Of a stretch of DNA of 64,000 nucleotides, positions 54,642 to 64,000 are shown in pieces. Position numbers and translations under genes: made by a program. The notes beneath the pieces are model-generated. The model did not search any database, had not been told where the DNA came from, and saw only the letters and a program-made list of their open reading frames with translations. The DNA comes from Humulus lupulus (lineage: Eukaryota > Streptophyta > Magnoliopsida > Rosales > Cannabaceae). How positions within the stretch are numbered: the first letter of the stretch is position 1; each line of letters starts with the position of its first letter. Location of the stretch: NCBI RefSeq assembly GCF_963169125.1, contig NC_084795.1, forward strand, positions 279,134,122 to 279,198,121, given 5' to 3'.

Positions 54642-57170
54642 ATGGGAGATGAGAAGAGAGGTAGCATCGCCTTCTTCGCAACATATCGACCACCACTACC
54701 ACTGGACATATACTCATCCCCACTTTCTGTAAAATCGAGGAAAGAAGAGCTTCACATGACTGATGGAGTTTCTTATAATTACAACGCACAAGTCATTCCA
54801 CCAGATGCTCTCAAAAAAATTCTCACTCGTCCCAAGTTGGCTTCTGAAGGCATTACTGAGGCCGATGTAGACTCAGGCCGGCTCTCAGCCATGGTTTTCG
54901 TCTCTGAACGTGATAACCTTGAAACACTTCACATAGCTCTTCGCTTCAATGAAATAAACCAACCCAAAGTCAAAGTTTTTAGTGTTGCTGATATATTTGG
55001 GACATTCAACGGCATTCGAATGGAGGACAGTGGCTGCGTGGCTGGTGATTATCTTGTTTATGTTACCACTAAGGATGATATTGGCGTTCGTCGTCAACCA
55101 TGGACTGCTGTGTACAAAACTAATCTTATCACAGCCAAAACTGAAAGACTCACCCCAAAAGGTTTCTCTTCATTCCTTAGTTTTTAATTATTATGTGAAG
55201 TTCTTACTTGTGCATTCTCTTTTTATGTGATGATATTGTGTGCATCAGGGGAAGCTGACCTAAGTCCATCAGTGTCACCATCTGGAAAGATGATAGCAGT
55301 GGCATCATTCCAAAGAAAAGGCGGCTGGGATGGCGAGATTGAAGATCTACAGACTGATATTTTTGTGATCAACGTAGAGAAGCCTTTTGGTCGTAAGTAT
55401 GTTATACATAATGGTGGGTGGCCGACTTGGGGAAGTGACAATGTGATATTTTTCCATCGTAAGGTTGGAGAGTATTGGGGTGTGTTTAGAGCTGACATAA
55501 ACAATTCTACTCCGACATCGGAATTCCCTCGTGTCACCCCAGATGGAATGGATGCCATAACTCCAGCAGCCATCAACGCTACCACTGTGGTTGTCGCCAC
55601 TATTCGCGAAAAATCTAAATCATTTAATGTTGTTCGGGTAGAAGCACAGTATCGCCACATTGAGGTTTTCGATTCAACGGGAGCACAACAACCCATACAG
55701 ATTACTCTAAACACTAGACCAAAGGCTGACCACTATAACCCCTTTGTTATAGACAGTGGGAAGCGTATTGGTTACCATCGTTGCAAGAGTGACATTTTAA
55801 AGGTATTTGACCCGGCCAACATCATTTTCTACGTGCCCTTTTATATATAAATATATTTGTGCGATTTTTTAAAAAAAAATTGAGTGTAACAGAGTGGAGA
55901 TGATATCGAAAGACAATTCCACAAGCTTGAATCTCCACATCCAGAAGTAGGATTGTTTCGGATTTCGGGAGTGTTTCCAACATTTTCCCAAGATGGCTCA
56001 AAACTTGCATTCGTTGACAATGAGTTTAAGACTTTGTGGGTAGCCGATAGTCAAGGATTGCGTAATGTTTACGAGGTACGTACGTTAAAATGCATGCATG
56101 CAAGTATTCTTTATTTTGTTTAATATTTATAATAAGTTTTATTGTTCATGTAGACAAAAGGCCCCGATAACATCTTCGGACCAGTTTGGAACCAAGATCC
56201 AAACAAAGATGTGTTATATATATGCACAGGGCCATCTTTCAACTTTAGCCAAAAGCTAAACATTTGTGCAATCCCAGAGGTATCAAGTGAGAAACGACAT
56301 CGAAAACTACTCACAAGAATTAGTAATAATGCCTTCCCATCCACTAATCCAGATGGTAATATAAGTTCTTTTATATTTTATGTACGTTTATCCATTAGTA
56401 AAACAATCACTTTGAATGAGAAAACACCTACTCTATATATATTTATTAATTATGGGCTGAAAATTGTATTAGGGACAAAATTAGTATTTCGATCCAACAG
56501 AGATCAAGAAGATAAAAAGCACAAGAATCTATACATAATGGAGGACGCAGAATCTGGTGAGTTCGGAGAAGGCACAATCACGAGGCTAACAAATGGGCCT
56601 TGGGTTGACACGCATTGCCAATGGTCTCCAAGGGGAGATTGGATAGTTTTTTCTTCAACACGAGACAAACCAGAAGATGCACCAGAGAATGATAATGGTC
56701 TCGACCCAGGATTCTTTGCTGTGTTTCTAGTGAAGGCAACTGACCCTTCGGTTGTTATAAGAGTGTTGGGAAGTGGAGATGATCTTGCTGGACATGTGAA
56801 CCATCCATTCTTCAGTCCCGATGGAAAGAGCATTGTTGTGATTGCAGACCTTGCTGGAGTGTCTGTTGATCCTATCTCTTTGCCTCTTTTCGTGCACTCT
56901 GTCAGGCCTTATGGAGATATATTCACTGTGGATATTGACCCAGATGACATTAAAAAAAACAAGAACGTCAAGAAATTCACCCGTGTTACACATAGTCGGT
57001 ATGAGAACTCCACTGCTAGTTGGACAATGTTCTCAACTCAGGATCCAAAAGCATCATGGAATCTGCTTTTAAAGGAAGACCACACGCCAGCGTGCCCTTA
57101 TGCATATCCTGATGGAGGTGAAAGTTGGCACATGACCGGACACCTTTGCATTCCAAAAAGATGTTGTTGA
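54642..57170 (+). CDS. TolB/DPP6-N-like beta-propeller protein
   Basis: Five exons: 54642-55161, 55249-55802, 55893-56075, 56154-56355 and 56473-57170 (2157 nt, 718 aa), all with GT/AG borders and compatible phases. The product starts MGDEKRGSIAFFATYRPPLP. PD40/WD40-like propeller repeats are visible as DLSPSVSPSGKMIAVAS, GGWPTWGSDNVIFF, FPTFSQDGSKLAFVD, AFPSTNPDG, CQWSPRGDWIVFSS and HPFFSPDGKSIVVIAD. Arabidopsis relatives (tolB-related / DPP6 N-terminal-like, about 650-710 aa) have the same layout and unknown biochemical roles. A propeller probably serves protein binding; the peptidase domain of DPP4-type enzymes is absent. No signal peptide is evident. It lies outside the duplicated segments, in single copy here, and no lesion was seen. 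Confidence 0.9.
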
Positions 57171-57643
57171 TTAATTGCTTCTGTATTCCTGCATGCATGT
57201 GTGTGTGTGTGTTATCTTATCATTTTCTGATAATAAGTTATGCGTGTCATATTATCAATATTTAAGTTTCAATGTGTGCACTGCTTGTTTTGAAGCTTGG
57301 TATATATACCATGCATCAAAAATAAATGTGTGGATGTTTATTCTAAATATGAAGTTTTTTTTTAGTTCTTACTCTTATTTGTGCAATTTGTATATTCTAC
57401 TTATTTAAAATTCATTAGTATGCATTTCTATTTTCATATTTACTTGTCAAAGTTTGAATCTAGAGAACCATTTTGCAATAGTAAAATGTCGTAGCAAAAT
57501 AATTTAAAATTAATAACCAATAGAATTGTAAAATATGTGCAACCCTAGATAGCATATTATATCGTACTTTTCTTGTGGTAAGGGTACCACTAGTTAGCAT
57601 ATAATAGCTTTGTCATCATCCGAGCCCTAGGCTGTGGCAGATT
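57171..57643. other. 3' flank of the beta-propeller gene
   Basis: AT-rich. Possible poly-A signals are AAAATAAATGTG near 57321. At 57492-57535, AGCAAAATAATTTAAAATTAATAACC...AATAGAATTGTAAAATAT resembles 9499-9540, left of the LINE. No gene was recognised. Confidence 0.5.
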
Positions 57644-58334
57644 TGTAATATCCATAACTTGGGTGGTCAAATGTCAAACTTTGACCCTTGTTGGAAAATA
57701 GTCTTTATAAATGATCATTTAGTTTATACTAGATAGTACTATAATTATAAGTCAAAACAATGGAATAATTCATATAATTATAAATAAAAATATTAGTGAT
57801 AAAAGCAGGATCATTTATCATTATACATAGAACAATAATATTCCCACAGTTATGTAGTCACCAAATAGTTAAATTTAATAAGTTATAAAACATCTAAAAT
57901 AATACTTAGCATCCACCATTCCTCATTCCTAACTATTACATAGCTAATTTAGATATATATACCATTGGGTTCCAAATTAAACACATATTCAAAAGATAGA
58001 ACTATGACAATAAACACATATTTACTTCATCAATAATTCACCTTATCCACAATCGCGTCACTAGGTTCCTGGAATGGGAGAGCTAAAGGTGGTGAGCTTA
58101 TAAAGCACAGTAAGACATCAACTAATATCATAGGACCCAAAAAGTTAAATAAAACCCTGCATGGTTAGCTATGAGAACAAAACATATATCATAATGTGTA
58201 AACAAAATTAGAGAGGAACCACAAATAATCATAAGAGCATAGCTACAAGTGCACATCACACCGTCCACTAGGTCCCTAGTTCCCGTTACCTACAAAACAA
58301 AAACCGACATCTTAAACCGGGTAGCCGGACCTGA
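57644..58334 (+). mobile_element. Gypsy-like LTR, 5' portion, interrupted by the CACTA element
   Basis: TGTAATATCC at 57644 resembles the TGTAACACCC start of the 3791-6599 solo LTR. A similarly placed block (GGAGAGCTAAAGG...CAGTAAGACATC) follows. The sequence continues after the CACTA element at 63588 (TAACCACCACAAGGGGAGG). No terminal CA or TSD is reached before the window ends, so this identity is tentative. Confidence 0.42.
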
Positions 58335-58349
58335 CACTACAAAAAACGT

Positions 58350-58720
58350 CACTTTTGTCGGCGCAATTTTGCGCCAGCAAAAGCCTTATGGTCTTTCCCG
58401 ACGCGCTTTTGCGTCGGCAAAAAGTGACGACGTACCCCCTCGATAATGTGACTTTTGCCGACGCAAAACGCATTGCGCCGGTAATTGTATCTTTTAGCGA
58501 CGAAAAAATGCGCTGGGAAAAATAAGGATGCGCCAACGAAAAATTTTGTCGCGGGATTTTTGAAAACACTGTTAGCGGCGCAAAATTGCACCGGGAAAGA
58601 TTATTCTTTTAGTGGCGCAAAATTGCATCGGCAAAAGATGTGTCTTTTAGTGGTGCATTTTTGCGTCGGTAAATGTTGAGACTTTTGCCGATGTAATTTT
58701 GCATCAGTAAAAATATTTTT
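58350..58720. repeat. Left subterminal repeats of the CACTA element
   Basis: About ten alternating copies of GGCGCAATTTTGCGCC-like units (for example GCGCAATTTTGCGCC at 58361, CGACGCAAAACGCATTGCGCC at 58459). Nearly every CpG-bearing unit is palindromic about GCGC or CCGG. CACTA transposases bind such subterminal repeats, and they are also CG-methylation targets. Confidence 0.85.
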
Positions 58721-58984
58721 TAAATAAATTTTTTGATAATGTTACTAATTTTATTTTCAATATATTAATATTAATTAATAAATTTCGATTTTAATATATT
58801 AATAATTATTTAATTTTTTAGTAATATTATTTAATTAGAAATAAAATTAAACTTAAAATTTTATAAATAAATAAAAAAATTATAACTATTAGTGTTTATT
58901 GTCTCCACCAAACATGAAAATATAAAAGTAGTTTAGTAAACTAAATCTCTAATAAATTAAACTTTAAATAAATAAATAAAAAAG

Positions 58985-60165
58985 TTCTACAAATGTGTAT
59001 TGCCCTCCTCATCATCCCCGTCCCCGTGAGCATCATCGTCCTCGTCTGGATTCTGTTATGGTAAGTTGACAGTAAAATCAGGAGTCAATACACCAACCTA
59101 CTTCTACAAAGCACTGAGGAGAACATCTTGACGTCGTTGACGACTCTCAAGTTTAGTCGTATACTTCTTTAGGTTATGATTTTCCAGCATAATGTCCTGA
59201 GTTTGCTGCAAAATGGTGTCCCAGACATTTGTGAAGTTGACGAAGATGCTACCCTCTTTGCGCCAATCGCCTTCAACCTAGGACACCTCCCAAACCCTTT
59301 CTTATAACGTGAGCGAGGTCCAAGGACATCCGTGACAATATCCATATCAGGCGGGAACTAACCGTCGACATTATCGCCGACACAAGAAGCAGCAGATGAT
59401 ACAGGGGTAGTACTCTGCGATGCTCAACGCTCGGTCATCTTAGTCTGCACAATAAAAAGCATGTATAACAACATAACATTATTTGAAAACCAAACTTGTA
59501 AATTTTTAATATAACAACATATAAAATATAACTTTATTATCTATTTGCCAACATCCTATCATTAATAATTGCATGCCAGTGATTGAAAAATAATGTAATT
59601 AATTTTGTTCCTGTATCAGGGAGCAAGTGGGCTAAAGTTAATTTGGTCATGAAAATCTATATCTAAATCACAATCATGAAGATATTGTTGATATATACAG
59701 TAAGAGCAGTTAATTCCATTAATGGGGAATTTACGTCTCTAAACATATACATAAACTATATTTGCATGTTTGTGATTTAGATATGGATTTTCATGAACAA
59801 ACTAACTTAGCCCACAAGCTTCCTGATACGGGGACAACATTAGTTACATTTTTTTTTTTATCTTAGTCCACAATCATTAATCATAAAAATATTGGCACAT
59901 AGATTATAAATATTTAATTGTTAAAAATTTAATTAATAATTAATAAATAATTACTAATTGACACCAACCAATTAATAATTAATATTTATTAATTATTTAC
60001 TAAACTTTTTTTAAAGTTAAATGATCATAAATTAGTTAAGGTTAGGCAACTTACATGTTTTGTCGCCGCTACATTACTAATTCACTTATCCTTCTTCTTG
60101 TGGAGGTGCTCGAATGTGTCGATCATGCTCGGAAGTTGGCCAATAGACGGGTCCATTTAAAAAAG
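58985..60165 (-). pseudogene. Decayed CACTA transposase-associated gene (Transposase_24-like), 3' part
   Basis: The minus strand shows VLGPRSRYKKGFGRCPRLK at about 59325-59270, a helical stretch (QTQDIMLENHNLKKYTTKLE) and an acidic tail DEDDDAHGDGDDEEGN near 59000-59050. Upstream at 60155-60090 lies MDPSIGQLPSMIDTFEHLHK, then KKDK. These resemble the plant Transposase_24 family. Many stops interrupt, and the segments are separated by intron-like AT-rich DNA. No DDE core was recognised. Confidence 0.6.
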
Positions 60166-60689
60166 CAAATTATTTAAACATTGTTACCTTTATAATATTT
60201 TCGTAAATGTAAAGATTTAGGTTATTATAATTTACGTGATCATAAACAGGCAACGATGGATTTGGAACCGTGTCCTCCTGGTATGGTCATTTTTGCTCGA
60301 GCTTCTTTATTTCTTTTCGATATACGCTTCAAACAGAACATAGTACTCATTAATCTAGATTGTAATTTTATAATTAAACATTAATGTAAAAACTAAGGCA
60401 TACATGCTGAGAATCAGAAGCCTAAAAACCGCATAGAATTGCCCAATAAGAAGAAGTAATCGACCCAAAAGGTTTTTACTTCGTTCTCTCATTATCCACC
60501 TCTCCTCCAACCTCTACCTAGTGTTTCTTAATCGTGTGGCGCCAATCAGTCAGATGCTTTTGTATTTGTCTTACCATGGTGTTGATGTAACAACTTTGCC
60601 TTTCTATATCTGGAGGTATTTGTCGATGAGTTCCAATTCTCCGGTCCTTCGCCGATGATGAAGATAACTTTGTCAATCATTGAACTATC

Positions 60690-62580
60690 AGGGGTACCTG
60701 CAAGAAAGACACTCCGATGACTAAGTCAGTTTTTCGATCCCTTTATCTGAATAAGAGCTCAGTATTTATAGAACAAAAATGTGAGATGGTTAGTTGGTTA
60801 AGCTGACTCCCTGATTGGTGAGAAGCATATATGAATTTCCCTCCAAAAATTCACTTGGATCACTTAAATGTACGAAAGTCAGAGGCCCAGATCGCCTCTT
60901 ACCCATGACTTCTGACCTCGGAGCCTCTGTAGAGCTAAAACGACCCGTTTTAATTTACCTAAAATGGAAAGGGTTTTCGGGCCGAACATTTTGGGTCCAA
61001 CAGATGCCCCCCGGCCCAAGCTTCGATCGGACAAAGCACGCCTATCCACTCAAACCTTTGGCTGACTCTTCAACGCCAAAAATTTCGCCCAAAGCCGTCA
61101 CCTCCCGTTAATTGAGTTAGGTTGCAGGCGCACGATCACATAGACCCCTGACATGCATCATTCAGAATTTAATGCGAGCACCATTACCGAGTATTGCACT
61201 TGATTAAGGCATTTTGTTTCCTATTTTGTTGGTTAAGTTCAAATAACTGCATTTCAAACTTTTCAAACCTCGTTTTAGCTTTTCAGAGAAGAATTTAGAT
61301 AGAAAAAACTCTTAAATCGATCATCCCTCCATTTCCATAGCCAATCTCCCAACTCTCTTAATCATGTCTTCACGTTCATCTCTCGAGCCTGTGGATCGCG
61401 AAGGATACAAAGCTGCATACGATCGCCTACGCAAGTCGTTTGACATCCCAAACAACGTCACGGTTCGAATGCTCATGAACTTTGAGCTAAAGGAATGGCG
61501 ATTCAAGGATGTGGTCAAGCCCAACGAGATCGTCATGAGTCTGAGGCACATAGAATGGCTCTGATTTCCTCTTCCTGCTTTGCTAGTACAGATAATTTCA
61601 AATTTTGGAGCTCACATTTCTCAATTTCTCCCGAATGCCATTCAGTCCATAGTTAGGGCTCAGATGATCGGAGCTCTTAGGAATGTTGACATTCAGTCGG
61701 ATGACATTTATGCCCGCTTCACTAAATCGACGAACAAAGCGATAGAAGGCAAGCCCTGGAAAACCTTTTACCTTTCCCCCAAAAAAGACCGAACAATCTT
61801 CACTGATTTCGACAGCTCCCATAGGAATTAGGACAAGTACTTCTTTGCAATTGGAGGTGCGTGGTACCCTGAGTTTCTACCTCAAATAATATTTCCCCTG
61901 GCCAGGGTTTTTATAAAAGGTAAGTTATCTCTTTACTTTGTTCTTTCTCTTCCTTCACGCAAGCATATTGCGTTTAAATGACTGTCCATTGACCTGGTCT
62001 TATGCGTTGCCATTTTATTTATGTTCCAGATTTCGCGTGGCCTCAAGTCAGCATGAGTGTTGAGAGACGATACCTGCTGACAGAGAAAGGACTCCTTCAT
62101 GAGTCCAAGGAAAACACCATTAGCATCAGAGGGGTAATGAACCCTTACTTCATGCAAATCATGACTCGGCTCTGTTTCATGGATCAAACCGATCTTGGTG
62201 CTATGCGGGTCAAAACACAGAAGGGCGATATGTCCCTTGCCAAGATCACGGCTACGTGTGCGAAGCAGTTGGGAGTGTTCTTAAATAAGTCTCCCCATGC
62301 TTCTTCGACTTTGTCCTTATCAAAGGCTGAGTATGAAAGGGCATGCTCCGAGACCTTTGCTGCGTGTGCCAAATGACAAGGGATCCCTGAGAGCAAGAAG
62401 AGAGATGGCTCTGACTTAACTCCTGCCACAAAATCGTCTCCTAACAAATCTGCTTTGGCACGCAACTCCTCTCATATACACAGGCGGTCCTCTACGCCCT
62501 CTGATGCTCTGTAGATCCAACCTCTCCAATAGGTGCCTCTGCCAAATGATGCCTTGGGAAAGAGGAATTCCCGAGACAAT
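60690..62580 (+). mobile_element. Truncated gypsy-like retroelement fragment nested in the CACTA element
   Basis: 60693-61010 resembles an LTR (AGGGGTACCTGCAAGAAAGACACTCCGATG at the start; TTTGGGTCCAACAGATGCCCCCC at the end). It is followed by an open frame at 61364-61564 (MSSRSSLEPVDREGYKAAYD) and continuations at about 61600-61830 and 62020-62375. The latter (LLTEKGLLHESKENT) are gag-side plant retroelement sequences. Frames are broken at 61562, 61829 and 62375. There is no pol or second LTR, and the edges were not resolved. Confidence 0.52.
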
Positions 62581-62944
62581 TTAAAAATATAAACATACAT
62601 TATTAATCAGATTTTTTTAAGTTCATACTTTAAATAAAATACATATATTACAAAATACAATATAATAAATATTAACCAGCAAAAATAAACATATACATAT
62701 AAAGCATTAAAATAAAAATAAAAACATATTCAAATCTGTTTTTTTAATTTTACAAAAAAAAAACAATTAATAAATACTAAAAACATATATTATAAAAATA
62801 AATTAAAAATTGTAAATAAAAATATTACAGTGGGTGAAGTGGCTCCGCTCCGACTGCTTCGGCAGTGGCTCGGGAACTCCATAAAAAAAAATTCAATACA
62901 TAAATTAAATAAAATAAAATACAAAACTATATTATAAAACTTAC

Positions 62945-63250
62945 CTTAGGGGGTGGCTTGGAGGGGGCGGCAATGGTGGGCTCGCGGTGGCGTCGGGGTG
63001 GGGTGGGGGCTCGGGATGTCATCAGAGGGGGGCGGGGGGGTTGGGCTCGGGGTGCAGCTGGTGGGGGTGGTGGAGGGTTGGGGTGGTGGTGGTGCGGCTG
63101 GTGGGGGTGGTGGAGGGTTGAAGAAGGGAAAGCTAGAGAGAAGAGAAGAAGAAAGAGAGAAAAAAGAAAAGGAAGAAGAAAAAAAAACGGGGAAGAAGGG
63201 CTCAGCGGCTGGTGTAAATCGTTATGACTTTTGGTGGCGCGTTTCGTTGC
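62945..63250 (-). pseudogene. Proline-rich first exon of the CACTA gene
   Basis: G-rich on plus and C-rich on minus. It encodes a Pro/Thr/His-rich low-complexity peptide and ends in a good donor AAG|GTAAGT at 62945. A comparable block lies near the end of the 7077-7668 relic, which suggests both are the promoter-proximal exon of related CACTA elements. The plus strand has repeated GGTGGGGGTGGTGG units (about 63055-63120) able to form G-quadruplexes. Translation of this exon is uncertain. Confidence 0.5.
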
Positions 63251-63580
63251 GCCGGCAAAAGTCTATCAGAAAACCTTAATCCAAAATGTTACCGTTTAAA
63301 TAATTATATCTTTTACCGATGCATTTTTAGACTTTTTCTTGCGCAACTAAACGCGCCGGCAAAAGTCTGACCACCTACCTTCTTGAAAATGTGGATTGAG
63401 TTTAATATACACGTTGAATTTTGCTAGCATGTTAGGTGAAATGCGCCGGCAAAAGTGTCTGATATTTACAAACCTTTGCCGGCGCAAATGAACGCCGGCA
63501 AAAGTCATTGTTTTTGCTGGCGCATTTCACGAATTGCGCCGAAAATTACGAAATGCGCCGGCAAAGACCTTATTTCTTGT
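63220..63580. repeat. Right subterminal repeats of the CACTA element
   Basis: Copies of GCGCCGGCAAAAGT at about 63251, 63353, 63442, 63493 and 63556, plus inverted GCCGGCGCA/TTTGCTGGCGCA forms. They mirror the left array. Unit density is higher near the terminus. Confidence 0.85.
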
Positions 63581-63587
63581 AGTGTGA

Positions 63588-64000
63588 TAACCACCACAAG
63601 GGGAGGCTCAGAACACTTCCTGTATACAGATGCTAGGTTTTACACCTACAGGTGAGTGGAAACCTGATCTACCTATGATGGCACAGAGACTAGGTCGTGA
63701 AACAACAACATGCACAAATCATTATCACTATGGCTCTCATCGGTATAACCAAATGTAGGTACACATGAAAAGAAAAAAACATATTCCTTTTATATTTTAG
63801 AAAATTGGGCAACATAACAGTTGCATTTGAATAAAACCCAAAAATAATCATAACCTGCATAAATAAGTGAACAAAAATATATTTGGCACTCAGTGCCCTC
63901 AGAACAGAACAAAAAACATTCAAATTAAGTTTTCAATTTTTCAAACATTTTATAAATATCAAAATTGGAATATGTTTAATGCAATTCAATACGAGTAAAA
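63588..64000 (+). mobile_element. Continuation of the gypsy-like LTR to the window edge
   Basis: Resumes after the CACTA TSD: TAACCACCACAAGGGGAGG...GGTTTTACACCTACAGGTGAG. Otherwise AT-rich, and no coding region was recognised to the end of the window. Assignment depends on the 57644 start being an LTR end. Confidence 0.38.

Larger units (their letters stand above)
58335..63584 (-). mobile_element. CACTA (EnSpm) transposon, 5.25 kb, with precise ends
   Basis: The left end CACTACAAAAAACG and right end ...TTCTTGTAGTG are CACTA terminal inverted repeats. The 3-bp TSD TGA lies on both sides (58332-58334 and 63585-63587). Subterminal arrays of TGCGCCGGCAAAAG / CTTTTGCCGGCGCA occupy 58350-58720 and 63220-63580. 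The interior holds a decayed Transposase_24-like gene on the minus strand, and a gypsy-like fragment inserted at about 60690-62580. It sits within an LTR. Confidence 0.92.

Overview
The window looks like a repeat-rich intergenic stretch of a flowering-plant nuclear genome, most likely a dicot. It has AT-rich intergenic DNA, short spliced genes with GT/AG introns, and plant TE families: Ty1/copia, Ty3/gypsy-like LTRs, an L1-type LINE with an RNase H domain, CACTA, hAT, and a Cassandra TRIM carrying 5S rRNA sequence. I cannot name the species. All coordinates were read by eye.

Three host genes appear intact. Two are tandem paralogues on the minus strand (17639-19481 and 33602-35469). Each has four coding exons of identical length (52, 560, 347 and 598 nt) and encodes a 518-aa von Willebrand A (vWA) domain protein of the plant WAV3-like type, but without a RING finger. 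The third is on the plus strand (54642-57170): five exons encoding a 718-aa TolB/DPP6-N-like beta-propeller protein. A single internal exon of a chloroplast SppA-type signal peptide peptidase lies beside each vWA gene. It is in frame in one copy and frameshifted in the other.

Layout. 1-2300: left-edge gypsy-like element on the minus strand. 2880-3620: gypsy gag relic and a GACCC minisatellite. 3791-6599: large solo LTR with a perfect 5-bp target site duplication (TSD). 6820-7668: microsatellite and the end of a broken CACTA element. 7669-8690: old partial copy (C) of the duplicated locus. 10031 to about 15620: dead LINE. 15750-29935: segment A (vWA gene 1, remnant of a Sirevirus-like copia element, hAT element, nested copia-1). 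29936-31687: truncated LTR and Cassandra fragment. 31688-53220: segment B (vWA gene 2, then a 14.9-kb Sirevirus-like copia element carrying two solo LTRs, a Cassandra and a rearranged 5' LTR, then a hAT element). 54054-57170: beta-propeller gene. 57644 to the end: gypsy-like LTR interrupted by a 5.25-kb CACTA element.

The most informative point is that segments A and B are paralogous, so each supplies the empty site or earlier state for insertions in the other. This orders the events: hAT insertion, Sirevirus-like insertion and tandem duplication, loss of most of that element (and probably of one more gene copy) in A, then copia-1 insertion in A at the hAT edge. I found no new enzymatic or defence system. 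The window's interest lies in this nested, datable TE history, the retained tandem genes, and a few structural oddities.
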